Shown here one piece after another: positions 1 to 12,726 of a stretch of DNA of 64,000 nt. Source of the stretch: Mactra quadrangularis (taxonomy: Eukaryota > Mollusca > Bivalvia > Venerida > Mactridae); contig CM046309.1 of assembly GCA_025267735.1 (NCBI GenBank), positions 35,129,202 to 35,193,201 of the forward strand, given 5' to 3'. Both the position numbers and the translations under genes were made by a program. Below the pieces are notes generated by a model. That model had not been told where the DNA came from. It saw nothing but the letters and a program-made list of their open reading frames with translations, and searched no databases. Numbering within the stretch: position 1 is the first letter of the stretch; every line of letters begins with the position of its first letter.

Positions 1-797
1 GAGATGCATAATTTTGATAATTTTTGTCATTTACATAAGGTGAAAATATAATTATATATTTAACAAGTATTGTGACGACATGCCAAGACGTAAAGTGCCA
101 GATAAACCATTTGTATGAAAAATAAAACATGAAATGCGGAACAAACCACAAAAGAACTAAGCATGCTAAATATTACTTTTTGCTAAAGATGATAATGCTA
201 TCTTAAAGAATCTTGAGCTACAGACAAACCCCATTCTTGTTCACGGGTCCCAGCTATCCAGTGTTCATGGTGGTGTTTGCTAATGGTCAATGCACATAAA
301 CTGTAATGACTGTTGACAACTTTGGTGACCTTAAGCTAAAATTATATAATTCAAACCTAACTTGCCAAAAATTGTTTAGGCTATAACCTGCTCAATGTGA
401 ATTCCTAAGAAGCATCAACGAGTGGAATAGCAAACCGATCAACATCACATACTGCCATTCACCTGAGGAGTTAAGGTCTAACACTAGAGCCCTGCCTTCT
501 CAACAGTAACTCCATACCATATTGTATTTAGTTTTTAATTTTTACATTGTATATACTACTGTTTTATTGGACATTAACAGTTTTTACAGGTTATTACAAC
601 ACTCCAGTACCAGGATTGATCACCTCGCATGGAAGAAGGAGACTATATAAATTTAGGGTTAGATCAACAATAGGAACGCTAACAAATAGAAGCAGTGTGT
701 TCAATATGAAACACAGGGAGGAATAGGAGAAAGGACAAGCATGCATCATTCCAGGGTTTTTTTTCATGCCAGGCATAAAATGTAATGTATATATCAC
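1..797. other. Left flank: intron downstream of the LDLa exon
   Basis: On the minus strand this follows the donor of the LDLa exon (GTGATATA, starting at 797), so it should be intron of gene 1. I see no further LDLa module, long frame or clear repeat here, and the next exon of the gene must lie beyond the window. Confidence 0.4.
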
Positions 798-908
798 CAC
801 ACGATTGTTCATCTTCTCCATTAGGACAATCAACATATCCATCACATTCCCACGATATTGGTATACATGATGTATCCAAACATTGAAATTGTGCTTCATT
901 ACAGTTAC
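798..908 (-). CDS. LDL-receptor class A (LDLa) exon of gene 1
   Basis: The 111-nt minus-strand exon encodes one LDLa module, a small calcium-binding, disulfide-knotted extracellular ligand-binding repeat. After a split Gly codon it reads NCNEAQFQC, then CIPISWECDGYVDC, then PNGEDEQSC: six cysteines and the acidic DG..DC.NGEDE calcium-site signature of the family. The acceptor is TGTGTCAG at 910-909 and the donor GTGATA begins at 797. Both borders are phase 1, the usual layout of LDLa exons, and match the phase-1 donor of the exon at 7764-8105, giving a Ser codon at the joint. In the assembled protein the module covers about residues 150-186. The first 48 nt of the exon and its acceptor lie in a 60-bp tandem repeat with 12 further acceptor copies upstream. 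The module identity is secure; membership in gene 1 rests on strand, order and phase. Confidence 0.85.
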
Positions 909-1640
909 CTGACACATAGAGTATACATGATGTATCCAAACATTGAAATTGTGCTTCATTACAGTTACCTGACACATAGAGTATACATGATGTATCCAAA
1001 CATTGAAATTGTGCTTCATTACAGTTACCTGACACATAGAGTTAACATGATGTATCCAAACATTGAAATTGTGCTTCATTACAGTTACCTGACACATAGA
1101 GTTAACATGATGTATCCAAACATTGAAATTGTGCTTCATTACAGTTACCTGACACATAGAGTATACATGATGTATCCAAACATTGAAATTGTGCTTCATT
1201 ACAGTTACCTGACACATAGAGTTAACATGATGTATCCAAACATTGAAATTGTGCCTCATTACAGTTACCTGACACATAGAGTTAACATGATGTATCCAAA
1301 CATTGAAATTGTGCCTCATTACAGTTACCTGACACATAGAGTATACATGATGTATCCAAACATTGAAATTGTGCCTCATTACAGTTACCTGACACATAGA
1401 GTATACATGATGTATCCAAACATTGAAATTGTGCTTCATTACAGTTACCTGACACATAGAGTTAACATGATGTATCCAAACATTGAAATTGTGCTTCATT
1501 ACAGTTACCTGACACATAGAGTTAACATGATGTATCCAAACATTGAAATTGTGCTTCATTACAGTTACCTGACACATAGAGTTAACATGATGTATCCAAA
1601 CATTGAAATTGTGCTTCATTACAGTTACCTGACACACACA
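861..1640 (-). repeat. 60-bp minisatellite spanning an intron-exon junction (13 copies)
   Basis: Thirteen head-to-tail 60-bp units lie exactly in register with no indels. On the minus strand each unit holds the end of an intron, an acceptor TGTGTCAG, and the first 48 nt of the LDLa exon. Units differ mainly at one dinucleotide. Those beginning GTATAC (861, 921, 981, 1161, 1341, 1401) keep the LDLa frame open. Those beginning GTTAAC (1041, 1101, 1221, 1281, 1461, 1521, 1581) place TAA in that frame. A second variant, GTGCCTC for GTGCTTC, marks three adjacent units near 1251, 1311 and 1371. Because 60 is a multiple of 3, shadow frames run through the array on both strands; these are not genes. 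Confidence 0.95.
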
Positions 1641-1734
1641 GTAAACAATACAATAACAAACTTGTATATTACAAAGTTTCAAAATCTATTTTAATATATA
1701 CCATAAGGCCGTAAGCTCAAGCGGCAAATGCTAT

Positions 1735-1922
1735 TACGTTCCAATTATAGGACTATTCAAAATGATGGTCTCTTAATAGCGGCATTGTCTTCAATGCCTT
1801 CTTTGCACGAGTATGTAGTTATTTTGTTTGTTATACAATACCAAATAAAATATAAGTTTATTGTTATTGTTTCGTATAAGGGACTTTTTTTCTTCTCAAC
1901 TTAATCATTTGGGACTAGAAAA
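1735..1922 (+). repeat. Pogo/Tigger-like MITE fragment (GATGGTCTTAATAG family)
   Basis: The order GTTCCAATTATAGGAC, ATGATGGTCTCTTAATAG, AAGGGACTTTTTTTCTTCTC, TTAATCATTTGGGAC matches copies near 18.5, 23.4, 49.5, 50.2 and 54.5 kb. About 65 bp of extra sequence separates its two halves. Confidence 0.5.
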
Positions 1923-4551
1923 TCAAGAACACTCACATGCTTTTGCAATAACCAATTTGGTCGATATTGCACAACTGTATTTAACAACTAACGTTTTTGT
2001 TGAACCCACTCGTACAAATCACGCAAAGTGATTGTAGCACATTTACTCATGTTGATGCATTGACTATATGCAAGGAGTAACATATATATTGGCTGTTGTA
2101 ATCATAAGAATAAGTCGTCAACAAAATCAACAAAAAAGAATAAATACGAATTCATATGTAAGAAAACGCATATCTAATTGCTTGTATTGTAAAATGGTGA
2201 CAAAGCAATACGTATACATGTAGCTATGAATTGTAGTTCCATAATCAGAGATAAAAACACGGGCGACTGGTACATTCCGTATGCACCTTAGACACTGTAA
2301 GACACTTTAATGTGTTTTTATATCAATCGGCACCGTGTCGGGCGCTATTGGATAAAATATGTTGTAGCGTAAAGATTCAGCTGTTATTTACATATTTGTT
2401 CTTCTTGGTTTGGTAAGTCGCTTATGTTTTAGAGTATGCGGCTGACATATCATAGTGTACCATATAAATTTAAAATAATGAATAGAATAATAAATTATAT
2501 AAATAACATCTGTGCAGTTTATCTCACAAGATTTAATTCTATTGTTAAATAGCTAATAGCCAAGCAACAAGAACATCGTCAGAAAAAACGTTTTGACTTA
2601 TGATTTTTAGCCGAGGTGTAACAAGTTCGCAGTAATTAAATTGTTTGTTAAAATAAATAATTAAGGCAGAACATTTCGTCGTCACATTTCCATAAATTTT
2701 GACAATTTATTACACAATTATAACTGACATTTTTTATTATTAATTCAAATATAAATTGTTATGTATGTATATTTTGTACAATTTCATTGTATTTGTTCAT
2801 TACAGTATATCGTACACTGACATTACATTTCTCATTTCTGTCAGTAAGTTAAATATCTTCATCTACGAACGTACTAGAGATTAATATCTTTAACTAACTT
2901 TTCATACGTTTATAATTTAACTTAAAGTCCCATTATCAAAAATAACACTGTTTTTGATCTGCAAACAAAATTGGCATTTATCTATTTCAAACACCTCTAA
3001 TGAACAAGTTTTTTTTTCAATAAAATGCAAACATTGCTTATGATTATATGTTTATGTTATGATTCAATACTTGGCACAGTAGTTTTGATCACATTATGTT
3101 TAAGATGAAGTATTGTTATAAAAAAAAACTGTTCCGCATTACATAATTGAGCTCTATAACTATTTTGGATCGGGTATATTGAAAATAAGCGTATAAATGA
3201 ATATAGTGTTCTCTTATAAAAGTATACCTATTTTTTAAAGAAATGGACATATGGTCTTATTTAAATTTAGAAAACAGAATCGGTAGAACTGTTTATTTTG
3301 TCTCTAATACATGTAATATTTTGATAACTTCGTGGTTGTAAAAGTTTTTTCAAAAGTTCAAGTCTACTGTTAATGAATATGTCATCATATAGTAGCTTTA
3401 ACTTAATTTTTAAACATTTATTAATGTGTCTTAATGGTTAGAGTTAATAAAATTATCAATTAAGAGACATTTAAGTGCAAGCTTGCATATTCAGCATCTG
3501 TTTATTTCACGTTAATGATCATTATCTCTAAGTACAAAGTAATTGCATTATTTGTCTAGATTTTATATTGTCTTAAAGCACGGTTGCTTTAATTGAAAAT
3601 TTATGTAAATTGAATTCATTATATGCCCACATGAATTAAATCTTAATGTCATCATCATAGTTAAAAGTACTTGAAGGGTTATTTGAAGTTATATAGTAAA
3701 ATTAAAGATGAAATTTATAGTCAAGTGGCGAATGATTTTTGGCGAAACGTCGTTGTATATTACGGAACGACTTTTAGCTAAAATTACTGTAAAAACATAT
3801 AGTATAATCAAACATGAAATATATAAAATACACATTAATATGAAAAAATACGAGAAAATGTGAATCAAACGTAAAAATGAGACAATCGTAATACATTTGA
3901 GTGAAGAAAACGTCAATTGATCAGTGAAGTAACTACTGCTAAGTACTTAAGTACTATCTATTTTCAGTGGTGAATTATCCTAAAGCAGACTTTTGCCGAA
4001 TTCGTTTATACAACTACATTAAATTTAGACATTCGGTAAACCACTCGGGTAATTCCGTAAACAGACGAGCGTGTAGCGCAGCTAACGCCGAGGTGTTCGG
4101 AATGTACATTAAGAAACAGCACGCGTACTAGCCCGTTTATCTTTGTAATTATTGTATCCCACATGCAATTAAGTATGCATTTTTTCTAGCATAGAAACTT
4201 CACGCTTAATAATAAAACATAATGTCTTAGAACACCCACCAGCCGCAATATAACAGACTTTATGTGACTGACACAAAATAGGTATAGGCGTACATTATTG
4301 TTGTGGGAAATAATGACTGTAGTTTCTAGTTTTATTATCAACGGTTTAAAATATTTACAGTATTTAAATGTTATGTTACCAGCTGCACAGATGTACTTTA
4401 TGTAAGCTTATCTCTGTACATGACGAAACCTTCCATAAAATAAAAAATGTTGAGTTTTATTATTTTATAAGACAAAAAGTGATGAATGGCGATGTATAGC
4501 AATACTTTCATCGTGGTATCAACTTTCCAAACATAAGAGTTTTATCAACGT

Positions 4552-4768
4552 TTAAGTTTAAGTGCTGTTTTAAGTCTGCTTCTGCATACATGCCATGTTC
4601 AGCTGACTTTATAATTTTGTACGATAATCCCTGATCATTGAACTTACCTTAGACAGGTGACACCTAACAGTACCCATTCACACCTAGATGGAGTGGAACA
4701 GCTGTAAGTAAATTTCTTGCTCAAGGTAATTAGCAGTGCCCCGAGCCCGGAGCTACTCGATCTCTAAA
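4552..4768 (-). mobile_element. tRNA-derived SINE, family A, 5'-truncated
   Basis: The copy shares the order TAAGTCTGCTTCTG, CAGCTGACTTTATAATTTTG, AGTACCCATTCACACC, TTTCTTGCTCAAGGTAATTAG with the complete copy at 8391-8649. It loses similarity in the tRNA-like head, just past CTCGATCTCTAA. Confidence 0.6.
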
Positions 4769-6960
4769 AGTGGGTCATAACCCCCCAATAACATTCTATA
4801 GAAAACAAGTCTGAATATACTTTGCAACCTTTGACTTAATATCATCGCCGGACATCTCATAGCAACACATGTTATTCTTGGAATATCAAATTCTTGTTAA
4901 CATGGATACTTTACATCAGACATTTCGTCATCAAGTACCGACCTTAGAATAAAACTTGGTAAGTTAAAATAATCTCTGTTGACAAGAACAATATCACGAC
5001 AAAGATATTAGAATTTTAAAGCACCAGTAGTAGTAAAACAACATTAAATTCTCTCCGTTGACAGGAACAAAGACACGACCACAATATTAGAAAAAAGCAC
5101 CTATAATGATAAATAACATTCAAATCCCATGACAATACACAACAAACATATGAATCTCCGTGTTTCTCATAGCAACACACGTTATTCTTGGAATATCAAA
5201 TTCTTGTCTATGTGTACAGTAACAAAGTTTACAACAGGAACAAAACATTATTAGGACCACCAGTTCCATCTTAAATCTTGTCTTAGTAGATTGACCCACA
5301 AAACCCTTCAACGGCGAGCGGCACAGCATAGCTCTATTAAGTCAATATACAAACGACAACATTTACTCTTAATTTTCTAGGAATCACAGTTATAAACAAT
5401 AACATGGCTTATATTAGGTACAGAACAGAACAAGTAAAACCAATACCACATTTAACCAAGTCCAATTGGATTGTTCCACAATACAATCTAAAGGCGATAA
5501 AACCACCTAAAGCAACCATAAGTATGCTCATACAAATTGAAAGTGTCTTAAATTTTGGTGTTGCAAGGCGATGTCGGTCGCCATTTGTGCCGATATACGG
5601 CATGGCAATTCCAGGCTAAGTAAATACCAGCCACCATTGATTTAAAGGTATGTCATGTGACCATGTCTTTAGATAGCGTCCATTTTGAAAGTAAAATATA
5701 AGTCATGTTGTTTCATTGGTTTTAAAATGATTAAAATGACTTAAATTGGGCATGCAATAAGAAATCACCTTTGTCATTTTGAACAAAAATCAATTTATAC
5801 TCGTAAATAGTATTTTCCCATGAAAATATACACATTTATTGTGTGAGCTCTCGACAATCTAGATCAAGATAGTGCAAAAGTTGTAAAGTCATGTCGGTAA
5901 TTTGAAATGCTCAATTTAAAATGTTTATCAACCAGTTATTCACTGAACAAAAAATTGAAATTCATATTATTTCAAACCGGTTCATTGGCTTTTTAACTTA
6001 GTCGACCAACAGACATAAAAATCACTAAGTTGCCACGAAAATGGTTAAAAATAAACAAAGTCACATGACCGATTTTCCTAACCACGTGACCATTGGAATT
6101 GACTTTGTGAACACATTTCTAGAACACAATATTACAAACCTAAATAATTGAAGGATATACTAGTTGCATTCGTAGGATAATGTAGGCCAATAACTTTGGT
6201 TTTAAAGCATTGTATGCTGGTCTTGTACTTGTATTTAAAAAGCTTATTTGTACATGAAAATGTCCAGGTTTTTTTCTCGTTTGATAGTAAAAAATAACAC
6301 CTACGACGAATTCATTTCATCAGAGTAATATTGTCTCAAAGTAAAGAAACCACCTAGAAAAAATATGCTTCACTCTTTAGACTTACTAAAATAATCGCGA
6401 CGTATTCCCCGAGCTGGGAACCAAAATAACAACAATAACCGCTTGTCAATGAACAATATTGAAACGTATTGAAGTGACTAAGCAGATTTAGTGATTTTCA
6501 ACCAATACTGAGATGACAATGTTGTGTTTATCAGAGACAACAGTGAGCTCATTATCACCACTAAGCTTCAGCGTATAAAATAGTACAACAGCTCTATATA
6601 GGCTCCTGCTTTGTTAATTGAATGAATCCAACTTTGTACAGTAACAACGACTAACTGAATGGATCTTTAGAAACTACAACTATCGGACAAACAGATCCTT
6701 ACATTACAATAAGTAGTAATTTTATCCTGATTGTTTGTAAGGATAAAACAATTTACTGGTCTCAAATTAACATAAACAAACTATAGTCCAATACTATAAA
6801 TATTACATACAATGTCCCCATCATTGTGTAATACTAAACTGAAAAGTGTAATACGAACAGTTCACACAGATGTTCAGTCATGCCATTTTGAAACAACGTT
6901 AAATCCTTTTAGGTTAAGACCGTGAGCTTTGCATGGATGTTGTTATCAATTCAAATTAAC

Positions 6961-7010
6961 TGCACACACACACACCCCACACCCCCGCACCTCCCCCCCA
7001 CACTATTGCA
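6961..7010. repeat. CA/C-rich simple repeat
   Basis: Alternating CA followed by C-rich, T-poor sequence on the plus strand; a low-complexity tract inside intron 3 of gene 1. Confidence 0.7.
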
Positions 7011-7763
7011 AATCTCATCAAATCAACACTCACTTACGCTCATTCACATGTGTTCTCACGCCTATCTTTGCACGCATGCCACCATTCCACACTCACGTAC
7101 GCACCAAGTCATAGAAACCCTCGCACTAACAAGCACGCACACGTTCGAAACCAACAAATTATTTTTATAGTTTTGAATTAAAAACATGGCATTTAGTTTT
7201 AGAGTCAGGGACAATAAAGTTGCTAAAACTATTGTTCAACTCTGAAACTAAAACCAGAGGAAGAAAACCGTTCCCATGTAAGAAAATACTGACAAAATGT
7301 CGCTTCGGTAATTCTCCAGACTCCAAGATGGCGTACAAAGTGGCCGCCGATTTTATACAACAAAACTGATACATTCTGATTAAACGGATCTACAAACCGC
7401 CAAGAAATTATGTAAATATAAGAAAATGGTCACACTTAAATGTAATTAAAGGTAAATAACTACTTACTAAGAATGAATGCCCTGGGTAGAATCTTAGCTC
7501 ACGGTTAATATGAAGGGAGCACCTAGAACTATATTGATGATGCTTTAGATACTGGCTTAGCTAGCCTGGAAAAAGAGCTGTCGTCTTATTTCTAGACAAT
7601 GACGGCATAGATGGGTTGAGCTTAAATCCCACCCAGGCGTTCATTCATTGTTTGTAAAAAAACTAATCTTCATGGCCTGAATAGTTGAAAACCTCCAAAA
7701 TTGGGGCTACTATACACTAGATAACTATGTATCATGGTACTGTATTAAAAATTGAATACTTAC

Positions 7764-8105
7764 TGAAAGAGTATCTTGTACAATAGTTGGCCTTATAAGG
7801 CGATCTGACTTTCTGTATCTTCATTGTGATATCTGTATAAACATTCGTACTGACGTTAAAGTCATAGCTATGACATACTGTTCCAAGGATATGTCCAAGA
7901 GCCGGGGTATTAAATTCTAGTTTGGTACCACATACACTGTACTGTGGTCCATCAAAATGGGAGGATATTTTAACAAGGTTGACACCCTGTGTGCTGACAG
8001 TACAAATACAAGCTGTACCAGAGGTTACTGTTGTAGTATTAGCCAATGAGGCATCCAGAAATACCTCGGTTCCACTGACTACATTGTCTATACACATACG
8101 TGCAA
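7764..8105 (-). CDS. Cysteine-containing extracellular exon of gene 1
   Basis: This 342-nt exon has an acceptor TATTTCAG (AG at 8107-8106) and a consensus donor TTTCA|GTAAGT (GT at 7763). Both borders are phase 1. It encodes 113 full codons plus split codons, starting (V)ARMCIDNVVSG and ending YKANYCTRYSF(S). Visible features are five cysteines (MCID, ACIC, SVCG, TVCH, NYCT), two N-glycosylation sequons (NTT, NVS), alternating hydrophobic stretches typical of beta-strands, and no membrane segment. It lies at about residues 36-150 of the assembled product, between the short exon at 8835-8891 and the LDLa module. I do not recognise the domain. A divergent CUB-like or other beta-sandwich fold is a guess from spacing only. 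The frame continues past the donor for about 15 residues, which are taken as intron. Confidence 0.75.
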
Positions 8106-8390
8106 CTGAAATATGAAGAAAAGATGGATCACAGATTTGTATATTACACATTTTATAAGTCAATTTACAGGATATGGCTGCGTTTTCTAAAAACTTTAAG
8201 CAATTGTACAAACATTTTTACTATATTAGGTTTACATTTCAATTATATTTTCATCATCTTAATTAAAGATGATATAAGATAAATGTACAATATTGACTTA
8301 ACTGCTATGCAGTACCAACTTTTTGAAAACAACAACACTAAACTTGTTTTTTGGCAATTAATTCTCACTGGTATGTGAGGTCATATCCTT

Positions 8391-8649
8391 AAAGTTAAAG
8401 TTAAGGTGCGGTTTAAAGTCTGCTTCCATATACATGTTCAGCCGACTTTACAATCTTGTACTGTAACTCCTGATCACTGAAACCACCCTCAGGCAGGTAA
8501 TCCCTCACAGTACCCATTTACACCTGAGTGGAATGGAACAATTGTAGGTTAATTTCTTGCTCAAGGAAATTAGCAGTGCCCCTAGTAGGGATCGAACCGG
8601 GGATCACTCGATCCCTAAGCACGCATCCTACCACTGGACCACTGCTCCT
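8391..8649 (-). mobile_element. tRNA-derived SINE, family A, most complete copy
   Basis: Read on the minus strand, it starts GGAGCAGTGGTCCAGTGGTA (A-box-like) with GGTTCGATCCC (B-box) about 45 nt later. The body includes TTTCCTTGAGCAAGAAATTA and the tail has AGTCGGCTGAACATG and GCACCTTAACTTTAAC. It is the reference for copies at 4552, 22647, 28245 and 42596. It sits in intron 2 of gene 1. Confidence 0.8.
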
Positions 8650-8834
8650 TCCATTGAAGTTCGACGACAATGTCATTTTTTTATCATATATAGAGATGGC
8701 ATCGACTCCTTGCATAAATAGATTAATAAAATACATTATTCAGGAACGATAGAAAGGTAATCTGCTGCCATTAACAGTGTTGAACAACAGCTTTTAATCC
8801 AAATTCAATTGATATACAATGTACATGAACTTAC

Positions 8835-8891
8835 CTTTAGTTTGGTCCACAGAGAATGGTAGGTAATTCGCTGAACATGATGCTTCGACAT
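8835..8891 (-). CDS. Short exon 2 of gene 1
   Basis: The 57-nt exon has an acceptor GTATTTCAG (AG at 8893-8892) and a strong donor CTAAAG|GTAAGT (GT at 8834). Both ends are phase 1, so it adds exactly 19 residues: a split Asp codon with the signal exon, then VEASCSANYLPFSVDQTK, then a split Val with the next exon. It carries one cysteine. In the assembled product it is residues 17-35, at or just after the signal-peptide cleavage region. It is too short to place by homology; support comes from the two consensus splice sites and perfect phase agreement with both neighbours. Confidence 0.7.
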
Positions 8892-11464
8892 CTGAAATAC
8901 ACAAATATAACAATTGTACTTAATGGTCTATCAAAGCACCTTTGCACAAAAAAGTCTTACGAAACCAGTTATCAAAGACAATTAAAAGGCAGCAGGATAA
9001 TAAACATAAGTATGATATGATATTCAAAAGGTTTATAATATTCTATATCATTCCAAAACATTTGGAATTAATCGGCCACAAAATGACCGTGTTGTTGATG
9101 TTTCTTGTTTTTGACTTACGATGATTTTATCGTAAGATTTTGTCAAAATCGCCACATATCTTAACTTCAAACAAACACCGGTCAGGCTGTTTCCTTTTTA
9201 CCAACAGTTAGACAGTTCCAGTTGTACAGCGACTCTTTGTGCCATAGGGTTTCCCACTGGAATTTAATGATAATCCATCATTGCCCAATCAGGTTTATAG
9301 TGTTTCTAAGACAGCACCCAGCTCATTAAACCAAGGTCTAATGTACGCTACCAACCTAGCGGAAATACAGTGGAGCGTACTGGTATAGTTTGATTTTAGT
9401 GAGACCGAAATTGCATTGTTGTGTCTTATAACGACAATATTGTATGATCTTAAGTACATAAAATGCATGATAAGTTAAACTAATGCAATACTCGTGCAAT
9501 GTTTACAACTACACAAAGTACTACATTAAAGTAGCTTGAAATTTTAAGCAATAAAGAGATATCAAGATTTGTCTACATCTTTCTGATCCAGGATAAAACT
9601 TAAAAAATCGGGGGGTCGAAGAAATCGCGGTTAAAACCATATTTCCCTTTTCTTTAACAAGTGATTTACGTAAATATTAGTTCCGGTTTTTGTAGGCTAT
9701 GGTAAAGTGTTGGGCGTAGTTACAATGTTTATCAACTATTCGTGTAATTTGATTCCATTGGAGTGAAAACCAACAAATTTTCCTCCTTGTAGACAATAGA
9801 GCTAAAATTGTCAAATCAAAATGAAAACGCCTTAACTTATTTAGGACTATATCAGTTTTCATTTTTATAAAAGAACACGCGATGTTGCAAAATAGTTTTA
9901 TAGCTAAGTTTAGTATGTTTTTGCAACAAAAGGTACATATTTTATTATCGTAATGGCCTGTACGTGATGATAGTTATTTTCATTGCTGAATCAGATGACA
10001 TCGTAAATACAGAGCTTGATGAAAAGGTATTTGCAGTCATAAAATCCATCTGTGTCGTTAAACGATTTTTATTGCACTTTTAATACTTAACATTTCATCA
10101 TTTACATACCTACATCATTAAATAATTCAAACATCTTTGAATGGACAATGGATACTCAATTATAGAAACAGAGTTCATGACATATTTCTTAATATAAAGG
10201 ATTCAGAACCCCTTTGTCATATTCATGCTAGTATATGTCTGTAACTGTATTATTGTTTGTTCTTTTTATGATTGCAATAAACTGTGACATGTTTAAACAA
10301 ATCACAAATGGAAGTGATTCATCAATCATTGTATTTCTGTGACGCTTTTCACAAAAATCTTACTCCATAAATCGTCGTAAGTAAAAACCAAAAGTAAATT
10401 GTTTATTGCATTCTCTTATTACTTCCAAATATGCGTAAATGATAAACAAGGTTGCAGATTTTCTGATTTACTTATAGTGAAAATTCACAATTCAAGATAT
10501 TTTATTGGTATAGACTAAACTAGCTGTATAGAAACAATTTGGCGATGTTTTATGGTAACTATTTAATTAATGTAAAATGCATTCAGTTTTCGGTCAATGT
10601 TGCAAATATATTGTAATGGGGTATCATTACTTTGCATGTAAATTCAAGCCCTGTTTAAGGTCAGATGTATTGCCCTACCAAATGTAACACTATTTCAGTC
10701 TACAGGTCAATATGGACATGCTATAATAAATAACAAATGGGAAAATCCAACTATAAGTTAATCTCCCCAAAACGACGTAATTTTCCACGGTTTTGTGAAC
10801 GCCTCAATAAATAAACAAATTGTTAAGATTTCAAAATGATAGATTATTAAGCAAAATATTATTTCAACAAAAATATACATTTTATAACTTTCATGTTTTG
10901 TTAAGAATGTACTTTACTTTTCGGTAGATTTAAATCTTTAGTTTGAATATTTTAACATCAAAGTGAACGAAATTCACTTATATTCATTGAAATAGCTTAA
11001 TCAGATTGATTATTCGAAACATTTTTTGTAACGTATTGTTAATTCTACATTAAAATTACTGATAGACTTTTGACAAATACAACTCAGTGAAATATTATTT
11101 ATGACGCATCCACCATGTAGTTATAGTTGTTTTCATCGCTCAATATATCAATACTTATCAATATTCACATACTTTCATATTTCTTTACACGTGTTCAGAC
11201 AACTACAATGTATTTTAAAATATACTATGTTTTCCACTGTCATAGTAGTTGTATCAAACCATCATTTGCCACTGTCCGCTCCAAGGCGGAAACTCTATAA
11301 GGTTTTTGTTTTCTTTATTTGTTTCTCGCGTCCTTTTTGTAACACAAGTTGTCTGTATGGGAGGTCTGAGGGCTTTGGCTATGTCTGTACCTGTTATGTT
11401 TCCAAACTCTCTTTTGTATGTCTGAGATATAAATTATTGAATTGAAAATGCTTCAATATAACAG

Positions 11465-11720
11465 TGATGGCAATAATAATGATGATGATAATAATAATAG
11501 TCATGATGATGATAACGGTGATTTTGATAATGATGACTGGGGTATTAATTGCAAATGATGATGTCGATGGTGATGCTGATGCTGATGATGATTAAAATGA
11601 GGACAGCCATGAAGATGATGATAATGAATTTGATGATGATGACTGTGGTGATGATTGTTAATATAATGATGATGTGGATGGTGATGAAAACGATGTTAAT
11701 AATGACTTGGTTCAGTTCAA
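11465..11720 (+). repeat. Degenerate GAT/AAT trinucleotide tract
   Basis: Roughly 250 bp of imperfect GATGAT and AATAAT repeats with interruptions; low-complexity DNA in intron 1 of gene 1. Confidence 0.85.
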
Positions 11721-12040
11721 AACCTTAAATCCTTCATCTTTCTTACAGATCTTTAACAGATCTTTCCATGTTTTTATCAACGATGCTTTACAATATTCAG
11801 AGTGAATATATTATGATAAACTTAGAAGACTTTCTTAAACTGAACCTTCCTTACATTTCAGACAAAATATGAATAATTTAAGTAGACGTCGACTGGCATA
11901 AATTCACTGGAATATTTCAAAGTCTTTGATAGGCTTATCAGATAAAAAAGTGCAATCTAGAACGTTGGTCTAATAAAATATATCATAGTTTCAAAGAGAA
12001 AATAAAATAAAGTGTAATCTATGAACAGATCATGTAATAT

Positions 12041-12200
12041 ACAGTAAAATCTCACCAAACGGTCACCTCTCAATAACAAACATTTCTCATCAACGACCAC
12101 CTCTCAACAACATCCAACTCAGGTTTATCGTCCTTATGACTTTTTCCTACAAAATGATACTCCTTGCAACGACCACCTCTATATATACATTCAAATAAGT
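12041..12200 (+). mobile_element. Pogo/Tigger-like MITE fragment with internal subrepeats
   Basis: It starts TACAGTAAAATCTCACCAAA, resembling the TA|CAGT ends of other elements here. It contains repeats of ACGACCACCTCT (near 12093 and 12169) and a related GGTCACCTCTC. No matching right end was found. Confidence 0.45.
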
Positions 12201-12726
12201 ATGGTTTTGCTACTGTTTTGGAAGAGTGACACTGTATAATACATAAATCTAAAGCAGACATCAAGCTTTCAATTTCGCAGAACAAAGAGGAGCACGTGAT
12301 TTATGGTTTAAATGCTAGCAGCAACAGTTTTAAATATCTCTCTACGGTGAACAATTAACGTGTGAATAAATCTGGCCTCGATCTCATAAAAAATAAAACG
12401 TTTTAATGTATCAGTGAAACTTTACGATTGAATGGTAAGTTGATATCTTATCGGGTAATGTATTTATGCCAACTGCTTAGTTGCTTGTTTTCACTTTAAT
12501 GCCAATGGTCGTTTAAAAAAGCTCTATAATTCTTAAAGTAAGTATAAGTACACTGTATGAGACAATAAACCAGCCAATTTAGCTATGTATCTGCCAATCT
12601 ATCTAAATGAGTATGATTATTGGGTTTTTTAAAAAAATTCCCCCAAATTGTCTGTGTCATAGAAATTAGAAAATATTTCCACCTAAAGCGAGGGGGTAAT
12701 GTGGATTAGATTCATCAGCATTGTTT

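Larger units (their letters stand above)
1641..7763 (-). other. Intron 3 of gene 1 (with the array, 909-7763)
   Basis: This AT-rich stretch lies between the cysteine-containing exon and the LDLa exon. It holds a copy of the GACCATC..GATGGTC repeat family (about 1735-1922), a SINE fragment (4552-4768) and a CA-rich tract (6961-7010). I found no further splice-bounded extracellular module. A GC-richer patch around 4030-4125 has no assignable feature. The open frames here are short and not protein-like. Confidence 0.5.

Noticed and set aside
594..1694. Long repetitive frames (up to 362 codons, both strands) across the 60-bp array
   Set aside because: They arise because the period is a multiple of 3. 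Only the LDLa frame has family signatures, and only its last part belongs to an exon.
4030..4125. GC-richer patch as a promoter or tRNA
   Set aside because: It has no tRNA boxes in the right order, no adjoining exon, and is too short to call a CpG island by eye.
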